A stretch of 64,000 nucleotides of DNA from Deroplatys truncata (lineage: Eukaryota > Arthropoda > Insecta > Mantodea > Mantidae). The DNA lies in the NCBI GenBank assembly GCA_030765065.1, contig CM060990.1, forward strand, positions 418,075,198 through 418,139,197. The letters are read 5' to 3'. The position numbers and the translations under genes are program-made. Positions 1 to 10,584 of this stretch are shown one piece after another (the first letter of the stretch is position 1; the number at the start of each line of letters is the position of its first letter). Under the pieces are notes generated by a model. The model had not been told where the DNA came from. It was given only the letters and a program-made list of their open reading frames with translations, and made no database searches.

Positions 1-600
1 CCACCTTAAATTCCTGTGATTTATAGTCAAAATGTGAGGGAGCTCTTTGTTAGCAGCAGTGTAACAGTTTTGCTAGATTATCTATTTGTTGCATGAAAAA
101 TGAAGCAGATGCAGCTAGTTTCTATTCATGGTAGCTCCAACACTTCCCATTAACAGTTTCAAGAGATTTTCGCTTAATCAGAAGTGCTATTAATATAAAT
201 CTAGTCCCTTGTTAAATAACTATAGTCAATAATATTATACTATCACTTCACTCACACTTAAATGGATTATGTTGGAAGCATGTTCTCAGAATAGCCTCAG
301 TAAATCTTCAGCTGTTGTTGACTTCTGACTTCTAATTGTGAGTGGAAGTGATGGGTGGAAGTCTGACCAAGGGAACATGAAAGAAATTCCAAATTAAAGT
401 AGATTGGCAGATGAGCAGTAGCAAAACATTTTTGGTCAACAAAATATGAAAAGATACCAAATTGTTGAAATCTTCTCAGAATCTATCACAAATTTATACT
501 TGCTAAGAAATATTTATCCTCAGCAATCTTAAGAACATTTTTAATTAAATGAGCATCAGTTCGTTTACACTATACTTGTTAATTATTAAGACATGTTTTG
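1..600. other. AT-rich sequence without a recognisable gene
   Basis: No open frame of protein-like composition is seen on either strand. The stretch contains one arm (about 239-357) of an inverted repeat whose partner lies beyond LINE A. It ends at the left target-site duplication of LINE A. Confidence 0.6.
239..357 (+). repeat. Left arm of an inverted repeat flanking LINE A
   Basis: Read on the plus strand, this segment resembles the reverse complement of about 6785-6903. Shared blocks include CACTTCACTC, ATGGATTRTGT, TAATTGTGRGTGGAAGTGAT and their spacing. Similarity is interrupted by small differences, so the copies are old. LINE A sits between the arms. Confidence 0.5.
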
Positions 601-610
601 GGAATGAAGA
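601..610. repeat. Left target-site duplication of LINE A
   Basis: GGAATGAAGA is found here and again at 6464-6473, immediately outside the two ends of the element. An exact 10-bp duplication fixes the element boundaries and suggests a fairly recent insertion. Confidence 0.85.
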
Positions 611-629
611 GTGAGTGAGTGGGGTTTAA

Positions 630-660
630 GGGCCCGTCGACAACTAGGTCATTAGGGCCC
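630..660 (-). promoter_or_regulatory. 3'-terminal hairpin of LINE A
   Basis: GGGCCC at 630-635 and GGGCCC at 655-660 can pair around a 19-nt loop that, on the sense strand, contains TGACCTAG. It occupies the same place as the AAGGGCGCT/AGCGCCCTT hairpin in LINE D (38555-38589). The loop motif TGACC and the following CCCTTAAACC are conserved while the stem sequence has changed on both sides, which supports a selected RNA structure, probably recognised by the element's own RT. Confidence 0.65.
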
Positions 661-839
661 GAGGTCAAAACTTAAAACCGGTAAAGCCTAAAGGCATAAT
701 GGAATCTAAAACACTATAAAACTTAAGAAAAAAGCCAAAACCCTAAAAGACATGCTAAAAGCTAAAAAGAAGCGAAAAAAAGCTATAAAGGCACAGGTCT
801 AAAAGCTTAAAATCAAAATATAAAAGAGATAAAAGCAAT

Positions 840-3800
840 TTACACCTGCGCAGAAAAGCCAATAGTTAAAACAAACCGAAGTGCCTGATCGACAGCCACT
901 GGGTCGTCGCCTAAAACAACACGCAGGGTATGACCTAGAACATAGGAGAGGCGCTCACGGGCGAATCGCGGACATTCGAGTAAAACATGTGGGACGGACA
1001 GGCGAACGTCGCAAGTCGGACAAATTGGGGCCGGATCTCCGCGCAAAAGATATCCATGAGTGGCGCGAGTATGACCCAGGCGTAGACGAGTCAGAACAAC
1101 TTCTGATCGCCGTGATTCTCTGCAAGAAGTGGGCCAGGGGTGGACGGTGTCCCTAATAGTTCGCAGTTGTGTGCCACTCAACGCCACCCATGACTCCTGC
1201 CAGGTCAGGAACATATGACGCCTGAAGTAACGCTGGACATCCCGGTAAGGCACAGTCGCTGTAGAAAACTCCGACAAATGGCAGGCGGACTTTGCAGCCG
1301 CATCCGCTTCCTCATTGCCGGCAATGCCCACATGGCCGGGGGTCCATGTAAAAACGAGATGATATCCTCGGTAAAGCAGCTGGGAGACGATGTTCTGAAT
1401 TTTTACGACTAAGGTGGAGGAGCCGAGAAACTGTTGTAAGGCTTGAAGGGCGCTTAAAGAGTCGGAGCAGATAAGATAAAATCCTGGAGATAAAGTGGAG
1501 ATAAAAAGCAAGAAATAAAAGATGGCAGAGAGCTCGGCGGTAAAAACGGAACTGACGTCCAAGAGGCGATACGAATGAGCCGTGGCGTTAACGACGAAAG
1601 CGCAACCTGTAGCACCACCCACCTGGGAACCATCAGTAAAAACCGGAGTGTAGTTCCGGTAACTCCCCAAAAGCTCGTTAAAAAGTCGACGGAACACCAA
1701 CGGTGGGGTGGAGCGGCGAGCGTTGTCCGATAGGGCTAGGTCAAACCGGGCGCGCTGGAGTTGCCACGGATGACAACGTCCAAAGGAGAACCGCGTTACA
1801 GCAGGCAATCGGAGGTCACGTGCAACAAGAAGGTCGCGAAACCGAATACCGCTGGGGCGGGAAGAGCTACTATTCCGCACATAACGGACAGCGAGAGCCG
1901 GGTGTAAAACAGAGTTAAAACAAGGGTGACCTGGGTGAGCCGCCAACCTTGCAATATAAGAACAGAGTAAAAACGAGCGCCGAATAGACAACGGGGGTTC
2001 GCCAGAGTCAGCGTATAAACAGTCGACACGACTAGTGCGGAAAGCCCCAGTTGCAACACGGATACCAGTATGATGGACGGTGTCCAAGAGGCGGAGTTTA
2101 GAAACGGACGCGGCGCCGTAGATAAAACTGCCATAATCCAGTTTGGACCGAACCAAGGAGCGGTAGAGTCGTAACATCACGGTGTGATCACCGCCCCAAG
2201 AAGCTCCAGATAAAAGCCTCAGTACCCGAAGAGAGCGATCGCACGAAGCACGAAGCCGGCGAATATGGCACTCCCAGGTAAGTTTGCGGTCGAGGTAAAG
2301 ACCCAGGAACTTGAGGTGCGGTACAAACGGCAAGGGTGTGCCGAGCAAGTGAAGGTCAGGAGGGGGATGTATACCACGAAGGCGATAAAAGTGAAGGCAC
2401 TTCGTTTTCGAAGCGGAGAAACGAAAGCCGTTGCGTAGCGCCCAGGTTGCAAGAGATGTTATGGCCAGCTGTAGTTGACGCTCGATGTGATCCACACTAT
2501 AAGAACGATAATATATAGCAAAGTCGTCAACATACAGAGACATCGGAAGATCGCTACGAACAACGCTAGAGATGCCGTTAATTGCTACCGCAAAGAGAGT
2601 GAGGCTAAGAATCGACCCCTGGGGTACACCGTTCTCCTGGATACGCTCCTGAGATAGCGTGTTTCCAATGCGGACACGAAAACACCGAAGCTGTAAAAAG
2701 TTTGAAAGAAAGGCAGCTAAATGGCCGCGCAAACCATAACCATGGAGCGTACGAAGAATACCGTAGCGCCAAGCAGTGTCATACGCCTTCTGCAGGTCAA
2801 AGAAGACACCCACGACATGCTGCTTCAGGAGAAAAGCGTCTTGCACATAAGCTTCCAGCCGAGCCAGGTTGTTCACACTAGAGCGATGGCGACGAAATCC
2901 ACACTGCACATTGCAGAAGAAATTATTGCGCTCTAGCCACCACATCAACCGAACGTTAATCATTCTTTCAAAGGTCTTACACACAACACTGGTCAGACAA
3001 ATAGGCCGGTAGCTAGACGGAAGGGACAGATCGTCACCGGGTCGCGGGATAGGAATGACAATACCCGTCCGCCACGAGCACGGAAACTCCTGTCTATGCC
3101 ACATGCGGTTGAAGATCGCAAGTAAGAATGAGATCGCCTCAGGCGGAAGATGAAGTAGCATTTGTCGGTGGATATCAGGACCAGGGGAAGAATCCCTGGC
3201 GAGAGACAAAGAATGCACCAGCTCGGCAACGGTAAAAGGTGCGTTGTAGGACTCACTACAATCGCTGTTAAAATCAAGGACCAACCGCTCCGCAGATGTC
3301 TTAATGGGTAAAAACGAGCTGTCATAACTAGCCGTCTGACTAAAAGTAGCAAATGAGCTGGCAAGAGCTTCGGCTATAGCGGGTTCGCTGGTAAGAGTGG
3401 AGCCGTGTACGGCAAGACCGGGAATGATCACCCTGCGACACCGGCCATACATACGCCGAACTGCAGACCACACCTGTTGTGCAGAACTGCGATGGGAAAG
3501 AGAAGAGACATAGGTCTCCCAAGACTTGCGTTTGGCATTCCGAAGCACAAAACGTGCCCGAGCCCGAGAACGTTTAAAAGCAACGAAATTCCCCTCAGTA
3601 GGATGTAAATGAAAGACACGCAGGGCACGTCTGCGTGCCTTAAGGGCCAAACGGCATTCTGTGGTCCACCAAGGGACAGGAACGCGACGTGGGGCGCAAG
3701 AACCACGAGGAATGCTGGAATTCGCTGCGAGTAAAAGAGAACATGTAAAATACTCCACCATGTCATCTATAGTGGCAAAAGCAGTAGCGGTGAGATGAAT

Positions 3801-4523
3801 CAGGGAACGAAACCTCTCCCAATCAGCCTTAGAAATAATCCAGGGAGGATGTCGTGAAGGTAGAGGATAGTGGCCGGATAAACGAATGGCAATGGGGTAA
3901 TGATCACTGCCATAAAGGTCAGAAAGCACCGACCAATCAATGAGGGGAGGTAATGCCGAGCTGCAGAAAGAAAGATCTAAGACTGAGTGGGTGCCATAGA
4001 CAGAGGATAAGAAGGTAGGGACACCAGTATTTAAAAGAAATAAGCCGGACATGTCACAAACGTCTGCAATAAGGCAGCCACGAGCGTCATCAATATCGGA
4101 ACCCCAGAGAGAATGCTTGGCGTTGAAATCACCAACGAAAAGTAGCGGTGGGGTTAGCTGTGACAAAAGAGCCCGAAGTTCGTGCGCTTGAACTACACTG
4201 AGCGGCGGCAGATACACATTGCAGACAGAGAAACAGACGCCCTCCGATCGGACCCTCACAGCCACAGCCGACAATGGTGTGCGAAGCGGTATGTTGGTAG
4301 CACAAATAGTATGCGCCACCAAAATAGCAACCCCACCGCTGGCACGCTGTCCAACTACAGAGTCATGTCTAAAGCAGGAAAAGCTCCGAAGATGCAAAGC
4401 GTGAGGAGGCTGCAGATGGGTTTCCTGTAAACAAACGATTGAGGGAGAACGTTGGGAAATTAAACATTGTAAGTCCGGAAGGCGTGCCCGAAACCCATTA
4501 ACGTTCCAGTGGAGTATCTCCAT
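840..4523 (-). CDS. LINE A ORF2: endonuclease, reverse transcriptase, RNase H polyprotein (intact)
   Basis: 1227 residues, open from an ATG to a stop. The N-terminal APE-type endonuclease (about 1-220) has N7, E34, D132, N134 in GDFNA, and D207/H208 in SDHYP. The RT domain (about 480-760) has D576 in FFDLQKAYD, the fingers motif GVPQGS near 633 and the YVDD box at 664-667. RNase H (about 958-1080) has D964 in FTDGS, E997 in AEL, D1021 in CSDSL, H1064 in PGH and D1074 in EEAD. A C-terminal C-X2-C-X7-H-X4-C motif (C1168, C1171, H1179, C1184) follows. The protein would nick target DNA and copy the element RNA at the nick; RNase H would remove the RNA strand. The start lies 10 nt past the ORF1 stop, so translation probably depends on reinitiation or coupling. 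This is the only complete ORF2 in the window and may be active if ORF1 function is supplied. Confidence 0.92.
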   Translation of the reverse strand: MEILHWNVNGFRARLPDLQCLISQRSPSIVCLQETHLQPPHALHLRSFSCFRHDSVVGQRASGGVAILVAHTICATNIPLRTPLSAVAVRVRSEGVCFSVCNVYLPPLSVVQAHELRALLSQLTPPLLFVGDFNAKHSLWGSDIDDARGCLIADVCDMSGLFLLNTGVPTFLSSVYGTHSVLDLSFCSSALPPLIDWSVLSDLYGSDHYPIAIRLSGHYPLPSRHPPWIISKADWERFRSLIHLTATAFATIDDMVEYFTCSLLLAANSSIPRGSCAPRRVPVPWWTTECRLALKARRRALRVFHLHPTEGNFVAFKRSRARARFVLRNAKRKSWETYVSSLSHRSSAQQVWSAVRRMYGRCRRVIIPGLAVHGSTLTSEPAIAEALASSFATFSQTASYDSSFLPIKTSAERLVLDFNSDCSESYNAPFTVAELVHSLSLARDSSPGPDIHRQMLLHLPPEAISFLLAIFNRMWHRQEFPCSWRTGIVIPIPRPGDDLSLPSSYRPICLTSVVCKTFERMINVRLMWWLERNNFFCNVQCGFRRHRSSVNNLARLEAYVQDAFLLKQHVVGVFFDLQKAYDTAWRYGILRTLHGYGLRGHLAAFLSNFLQLRCFRVRIGNTLSQERIQENGVPQGSILSLTLFAVAINGISSVVRSDLPMSLYVDDFAIYYRSYSVDHIERQLQLAITSLATWALRNGFRFSASKTKCLHFYRLRGIHPPPDLHLLGTPLPFVPHLKFLGLYLDRKLTWECHIRRLRASCDRSLRVLRLLSGASWGGDHTVMLRLYRSLVRSKLDYGSFIYGAASVSKLRLLDTVHHTGIRVATGAFRTSRVDCLYADSGEPPLSIRRSFLLCSYIARLAAHPGHPCFNSVLHPALAVRYVRNSSSSRPSGIRFRDLLVARDLRLPAVTRFSFGRCHPWQLQRARFDLALSDNARRSTPPLVFRRLFNELLGSYRNYTPVFTDGSQVGGATGCAFVVNATAHSYRLLDVSSVFTAELSAIFYFLLFISTLSPGFYLICSDSLSALQALQQFLGSSTLVVKIQNIVSQLLYRGYHLVFTWTPGHVGIAGNEEADAAAKSACHLSEFSTATVPYRDVQRYFRRHMFLTWQESWVALSGTQLRTIRDTVHPWPTSCRESRRSEVVLTRLRLGHTRATHGYLLRGDPAPICPTCDVRLSVPHVLLECPRFARERLSYVLGHTLRVVLGDDPVAVDQALRFVLTIGFSAQV

Positions 4524-4533
4524 TCAAAAAAGG

Positions 4534-5698
4534 CTAAGATGACCGCTTGAGTTTCTTCCGCATCTTAACAGATTTCGGACCAACGACAGTAAAAGCCGCA
4601 TCCTCTGGCGAACCCTCCGATGCCCGGGAACCAGAAGAGCCTCTGCGGCTCGTGGAACGGGACCTGGACTTCGCAGAGGAAGTGCGACTACTCGGTCTAT
4701 GGTGAGGCCGAGAACGAACACCCTCAGTAGAAGTCGCTGAAGGGTGAGCATTGGTAGACGGCTTGCAGGCTGGCGGCGACACGGCTAAAGATGAAGACTG
4801 TACAGCACTGTCAACTCGAGACGATGGAGAAGTATTCGCAGGAGGCTCGGTTTGTGTCGAAGCATGGGCAACGGACGTGAGAGGCGAGCAAACAGTGGCA
4901 ACAGGAGTGCGGCGGACGGTGGATGAATAACCAGAGGTGTTTGCAGGTTGAAGTTGCGCAAAGCGCCGCCGTGCTTCAGGAAAGGTGAGGCGTTCCTTAA
5001 CGCGCAACTCCTGTATACACTTTTCGTCCAAAAAAACGAGAACACTGTCGTGAGCTAGACGGATGACATCCTCCACAGTTAACACAACGAGGGTCACGAA
5101 CACATGCTGCGCCGTCATGGGCAGGTAGGCCACATCGCTCACAGAGAGCTGGATGGGCACACGAGCGGGTAGTATGGCCGAAGCTTTGGCACTGAAAACA
5201 GCGCATGGGGTTCGGAATATAAGGGCGCACGGAGGCACGTTCGTAGCCACAAAAAATGAACTCCGGCAATACAGTACCTTTGAAAGTTAGAAACACAGTA
5301 CGTAGTGGGTATTCCTGACCGTCCTGTTTGCGAGAAAGCCGGTACGCCTGACAGACACGTTGATCGGAGAGACAAGACACTATGTCATCGTTGGAGAGAT
5401 CATCGAGACTGGAGGTGGTGACAACCCCCCGAACAGAGTTTAAGGACTTATGTGGGACTACCCGGACAGGATAGGAGCCCAGCAAACTCGTTTTCAACAG
5501 TTTCTGGGACTGCTCGGCGTTGGCGGTTTCGATCAATAACGTACCGTCTCGTAGTCGCGTCGCGTTTTTCACCTGGCCACAGATCCGATCCACCTCACGC
5601 TTTATGTAAAAAGGGCTAAGGTCCTTGAACGTTTTTCCATCACTTGCTAAAGTCATAACTAAAAATATGTCAGTGAAAGGGGTTTTGCACGGATACAT
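4534..5698 (-). pseudogene. LINE A ORF1: CCHC-knuckle nucleic-acid-binding protein, one frameshift
   Basis: Two overlapping frames together cover one ORF1. The upstream frame (5698-4997) holds the RRM-like or pre-zinc-finger region and three knuckles: CX2CX4HX4C, CX2CX4HX4C and CX2CX3HX6C. The downstream frame (from about 5030 to 4534) carries the tail starting at LDEK, then a Ser/Arg-rich basic C terminus. The shift falls in a run of seven T on the sense strand (plus-strand A run near 5030), exactly where LINEs B and D read through in one frame, so a single extra T explains it. Family knowledge: ORF1 proteins coat the element RNA. The break could be a mutation, a sequencing error in a homopolymer, or (less likely) a slippage site. 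Confidence 0.8.
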
Positions 5699-6463
5699 GA
5701 TGAATAGACCCCCATCCGGAACCGTCGGCGTCAGCCTGCCATCCGGGGGTTAAAGAAAAAGACACCATATCTCCACGGTCTGCGCCGTCGTGGGAACCCT
5801 CCCAAGACCGATCTCAAGGCGTACTTCAGAAGGGCTACCCCCCAAACTCCACTGCTAGTCCATATGTGTAAGCCGTTCACCACACACACCCCGGCTTTAA
5901 GCCCCTACCATGGGTATAACCGCCCATGGCTCCCCACTCTACGCCGCGCTGCGAGCAAGACACAGACACGGATTCAGGGGACTTGTGGTTGATTACACCG
6001 AGGCTCCGTCAGCGGTAACACGTCCGGCCCGTGATACTAATCCAACGACACACGGTCGTTGGAGAATTAACACAAGCCGGGCCCCCAGAGAGCTACGTGG
6101 GTGTACATGACGGCGTGGACGGGCTCCGCACCTAAGGTTACACACAGGGGCAGTGCGAGGGGTCCGCCCGACCTTCGCGTCTGAGACCCCCGTAGAGCAC
6201 ACATGTCGGAAGCCGCGCGGGAACCGTGGGAAAAAACCACGGAGACAGAAAAGATCCCTGTTGGTGAGACAGGAGTTAATAAGACTAAAACGTAAAACTA
6301 GAAATCAGAATAAGCCTAGAAGAGGAAGAGGATCGTGAACAAATGAATAAAAAATTCACGTGGCACAGTAGATGAGAATGGATGGGGTGAAATGTTGGCG
6401 AGTGGCTCGGGACCCCGGGCGCGCCTAACCCGTACTCACACGAGGTGAGCCCCTGGGGGGGGG
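5699..6463 (-). promoter_or_regulatory. LINE A 5' UTR with probable internal promoter
   Basis: About 765 bp between the element's 5' end and ORF1, GC-richer than the flanks. LINEs of this type usually carry their own promoter here, but no promoter motif was identified. Blocks such as CTCACACGAGGTGAGCCCC near the end, and the CCCGGG nearby, are shared with LINEs B, C and E. Confidence 0.45.
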
Positions 6464-6473
6464 GGAATGAAGA
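6464..6473. repeat. Right target-site duplication of LINE A
   Basis: Second copy of GGAATGAAGA, directly after the G run that ends the element. The exact length within the G run is ambiguous by a few bases. Confidence 0.85.
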
Positions 6474-6527
6474 TTCCCAAAACATATCTCAATAGTTAAC
6501 ACGTGAGTGAGGTACTTATAGTGAGAA

Positions 6528-6709
6528 CATACCAAAGCTCGTTTAATTTGAGTTCACCTCACTGTTCAAAAAAGCTTGAAAGTTATTAGTGAACATTTTG
6601 AATTTTTAAATTCTGCCACTGAATGTAGTCATGAAATTTGTATAAATAGCAAACATAATAAAGGGAATAAAGAAGGTGCAGATGCTAGTAGTTCAGCTAC
6701 TCAGCAGGA
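6528..6709 (+). other. Possible host coding exon
   Basis: A frame open for about 64 codons has protein-like composition, including SEHFEFLNSATECSHEIC and a Ser/Gln-rich stretch ending ATQQE. It is followed at about 6708 by GAG|GTATGC, a fair splice donor. No convincing acceptor was fixed on the 5' side and no family was recognised. It may be an exon, part of an unknown repeat, or chance. Confidence 0.2.
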
Positions 6710-6784
6710 GGTATGCAGCCCATCACATTTTTTCCAGAAGAGAGCAGTCGCATAGTTTCTCCACCAGCCACCAGGAGGCAGCAG

Positions 6785-6903
6785 AACACACATCACTTCC
6801 ACCCACAATTACAAGCCGCTAGTTAACAAAGCAGAATATGGGAGTGAGGTTACTCCAAAAATATGTTCCTGACACAATCCATCTAAATTGAGTGAAGTGA
6901 CGT
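6785..6903 (-). repeat. Right arm of an inverted repeat flanking LINE A
   Basis: Its reverse complement resembles 239-357. Outside about 6903 some similarity to the region left of 239 persists (TAGTCA and following bases). The arms suggest that LINE A landed between two inverted copies of an older repeat or inside a fold-back element. Confidence 0.5.
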
Positions 6904-8123
6904 TTTTAACATGTGACTATGCTTATTTTACAATTCTACAGGTTAGTTCAAATGCAGAAGTCAATCGTTAATTTCTATTCAATGTGCAAAGGTTAATAAT
7001 GATACTGGTATAGAAATTAAGCGATATGCTGACAAGCATCTCTTTCTGTTCCATAACAATTAATGGGGCTTAAAACATCGTGCAGCATTAGTTCCATACT
7101 TACCTTATAGTTAACATGGTAACAACAATAACTTAAAAAAGGAAAGTTCATATAATAGCACCTTTAAGAGATGTGAACACTTAGAAGAGCTCTAATCACC
7201 ATCCTGCCAATTTAAGACAGTTTCTCTTATTGTAAAACCACTATAATATGCCACCAAATTACTCCATTCTGCTAATACTGTGCATAGACAGAGTAAACCA
7301 TCAACACAACTGCATCAGTGCAGCAATCCACAAGAATAGCAATGTTAGAGATGGCAGACGCCCAGTTTCTGATATACTGGTTATTTAAACCCAGTGCACG
7401 CACGGACACACTAACCTTAACATAACCTTGGTTAAATCTGAAACCCTGTGGTTTCTCTGCAGCTGGATATGGCCTGGCAGCCTCTACTTGCATCTGTATG
7501 GGATTTCTATCTCACAGCATTGTTTACCCAAACAATGGTGGCCCTTCAGGATGAACTCAGTTAATTATTATGCTAGCCACAAAGCGCCCATTACTAACAA
7601 ATTTTAACTAATTAGCTAAGCTAAGTATGGAACAAAGCAGCATTATACCCCCTTATCAGTTTATCCATTACTTAAATACATAATTGCTACGTTTCCATGG
7701 GGGATGATTTGAGTACACATTCCATAATAAATACAACCCACATTCCCTTGTCAAATTCAATACATATTGATACTAAGATCGATTTGGATACACAAACTGC
7801 ACTTATCTTGGCGAAGTACAAAACTATTAGACATAAATGTTAGTATGTTATGTGTGTTAGATGAAGGTTTTGAGATGGTTTGGTAAAGATATGCAACATT
7901 AATATGAAAATACTAAAAGTGAGCCTGTTGCATCTATTATTGCACTAGTTTCTGAAAGGTTTATCATTCCTTCACAAAAAATTATAGCATGGATGAATGG
8001 ATGACACAACAGAAAACAAGAAAATTACAAGCCCCAAACTTGTATTTCACAACACTGCTTCAAAAGAAATGGGCAAAATGTTGGCCTTTATGTTGGGTTA
8101 AAAAAAGAAGCAAAGATTGTTGG

Positions 8124-8315
8124 GAACTATATTTTGCTTTCACTTTAAGAAGGAAGACTGGCTAGAAAATGTTTGAATGTGCCATACCACCTTTAAAATC
8201 ATATTCCAGCAGCTTGAACGGAACTATGCTTTGCTTTCATTTTAAGAAGGAAAACTGGCTAGAAAATTTTCAAATGTGCCATACCACCTTTAAAATCATA
8301 TTCCAGCAGCTTGAG
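8124..8315. repeat. Two-copy tandem duplication, 96-bp unit
   Basis: Units 8124-8219 and 8220-8315 both start with GGAACTAT and share the block CATACCACCTTTAAAATCAT. A handful of substitutions separate the copies. Confidence 0.85.
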
Positions 8316-9509
8316 CCATATTTATAGTGTAGCAAAGAGTTCTTGTTTTTGAGTTTCAATGTTTGTAGAAAAAAGAGAAGACAATCAATCAGTGTATTAC
8401 AATGAGTACAGTAGAAGTTAGTACTCTTTGGTATATTCAATGCGATTTCAATATGGTAGGTACTTTCATGAAAGAAAAATTAGATTCGATCCTACTTTCT
8501 AAAAGGACAACTTAAGATTCAGTTCGATCTGAGTTTGCATTTCCATGCAGTATTCAATGCAGAAAGTGTACTTAAATAGATTTCAATTTCCCATGGAAAT
8601 GTGGTATACATTAATAGTTACTTTGATGAAGTTCTGTCAGAATGACATTGTAATGCTTCAAGTAAATGACATATGAAGTGGTAGTGTAGGTGATGTTAGT
8701 CTTATTACCCCACTGTCACAATTTTTCCATTGGCTATTATAATTTACATTATTTATATGCTCACTTTAACTGGGTTTCGGTTCTTTAACACAGAAATAGT
8801 GTTGAAAGAATTATGTTTTGGTGACAAGAATCAAAAACTCGCATTTAATTACTATAGAATCTATTATTCTATAATTAAAAAACATTCTTTTTAAAAAAGT
8901 GACATCCACATAAACTGTAGTTTTGAGATATTCAAATTATTCTGTTTACACTTGAAACCCTTTCAAAAATTTGTATTTGCATTTTTGTTACATAAATGTG
9001 CATGCTAACATGTTTAAGACACTAATACCTTGAAGTAGAAGAAAATGATGCAACATAGCTTACTTCAGCTCAGAATATTCAAAGTTTTCAAAAAATCTGA
9101 TCCACATGGAACAATGTGCTGGAACTGCAGATTTAAGTTTTAATTGTTTAATACTAAAGAGTATTTTTTGCAGCTGATAATTGTTACATACCTGGGCATA
9201 TTTGCAGGTAATCACATGTATATGTTACTCTATATAGGCATGCACCCCTTACACAGCAGTTTCTCTTTAGAAGTACAACAGTTAAATATCCAAAAACATT
9301 TAACATTCAATGTGAATACACATAACAGAGCAACAAAACTACTTCAGAAGAGAAATACGTTCAATTAGAAAAATACCAAACTCATTGTTCTTCTCAACAA
9401 TGCTGTAATACTCAAAAACAAAAGCTTGTAGATGAACCACATTTATTTATGAGGCACCCAGAATAAGTCAGAATATTTATTTGAAAACATCTTTAAATCT
9501 ATCTTTGTT

Positions 9510-10440
9510 ATAACATACTATGAGTTCTAGGTCGATTTATTTGTTGCAGCATAAAATGGTTTGTCATCATTAGGAACTGAAAAGTACAGCATTAGTTTTT
9601 CAACATACCGTTTCTTTTCCGATACACGATTCACTTTAGGAAATTCATTGGTTTCAGCAAACACTTTTATGTCTGTAACACCTAGTTTTAGCACCTTACA
9701 TTCAATTATGACACAAGATAACTAGATCCAAAGGACATTTCACTTTCCCCTTCAAATTTTCCTTTTTTTAGCGTAAATACCCTTTCCGCCAAAATCTGAA
9801 ATGACAATTTAGATCTCGAGGCCAGGCTTGAAGCCTTCTTAAAATCTCATATTTTCCAGTCTTGACCATTTGTACCTTTACATCTTTCTTCAGAATACCA
9901 CAGAGTTGAAGAGAAAGAATTTTCTGTTCAAGCATCCTCCCAAATACCTGACATGAGATAACTCCTTGAACATTTTGCACAAAAATCAGAAGACAACATA
10001 AGTTTTTGCTTCAACCCCTTTTCTATAAATTCACATTCAAGACGACCAAAAATGAACACCAGGAGATACTGCATTTGCTCCTTGACCTGATTGTGTGTCC
10101 AACCAGATATAGCTAAAGAGTTCTTCCAGATTTTGAGTATTCTTATGTATCATGATCGTTAGATTGTACAGCCAAACTCCCAAAACACACATCTGACAGG
10201 AAGTTTCAGTATAGGTTGATTTTACTGAATATCAAGAGAGACTTTTACAGCATCGTCATCAGTTTTTAGCAGCTCATAGAAATCACTAGCTCTTTTTATG
10301 AAGCTGTTTCTAACTATGAATAGAGATTTTCTCTTGTTCAGTGGGCAATAAATATTCAATCTTTTACAGGTAAAGCATACGTCTTCATGCAGACTACCGA
10401 AGCCAATGTTGAACTTGGAATAGAACATTTTTAAATTATA
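9510..10440 (-). pseudogene. Decayed transposase-like gene (DUF7869-type, tentative)
   Basis: In several broken minus-strand frames the order of motifs follows an arthropod multi-copy family that I associate with DUF7869 proteins. It begins near 10430 with a Cys-containing block (FGSLHEDVCFTCKRLN) and a lysine-rich helix ending KVSLDIQ. Next come a WLDTQSGQGAN block (about 10110), a GHS-like region passing into VFGRMLEQKI (about 9930), a block ending LQAWPRDLNCHF (about 9820), and a C-terminal block VSEKKRYVEKLMLYF (about 9600). Many stops and frame changes mean it is dead. The family assignment is from memory of conserved motifs. The family itself looks transposon-derived, but no terminal repeats were found here. 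Confidence 0.45.
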
Positions 10441-10571
10441 AATTTGTTTACAGCTATCAATCTTACATCATAGGTACTGCAGTACAACATAATTATTGTA
10501 TCACTAACCTTTTAGGTCATTATGTTTCTCACTACTTCACATCTTACAGTTCTTATAGTTGAAGTAGTTAC

Positions 10572-10584
10572 TTCTTGAACACCA
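10572..10584. repeat. Left target-site duplication of SINE copy 1
   Basis: TTCTTGAACACCA occurs here and at 10865-10877, flanking the SINE exactly. Confidence 0.9.

Larger units (their letters stand above)
611..6463 (-). mobile_element. LINE A, full-length I-group-like non-LTR retrotransposon
   Basis: A 5.85-kb element read on the minus strand: 5' UTR (about 6463-5699), ORF1 (5698-4534), ORF2 (4523-840) and a 3' UTR ending in a GC hairpin and a short (GTGA)n-type tail on the plus strand. The 5' end carries a G run on the plus strand and a small CTCAC/GTGAG hairpin, also seen in LINEs B and C. The domain order (endonuclease, RT, RNase H) and the three-knuckle ORF1 fit the I group of LINEs; exact clade is not assigned. 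A matching 10-bp duplication flanks it. It differs clearly in sequence from LINEs B-E, so it is a separate subfamily. Confidence 0.9.
6710..9505. other. AT-rich sequence without a recognisable gene
   Basis: Only short chance frames are seen. It contains the second arm of the inverted repeat flanking LINE A (about 6785-6903) and a two-copy 96-bp tandem duplication (8124-8315). Confidence 0.5.

Noticed and set aside
1796..2134. Overlapping proteins in other frames of LINE ORFs (many such frames)
   Set aside because: They are shadows of the recognised ORF1/ORF2 frames and lack their own motifs.
5015..5040. Programmed ribosomal frameshift in LINE A ORF1
   Set aside because: Related copies read through this site in one frame, and a single extra T in a homopolymer explains the shift; kept only as a low-probability option.
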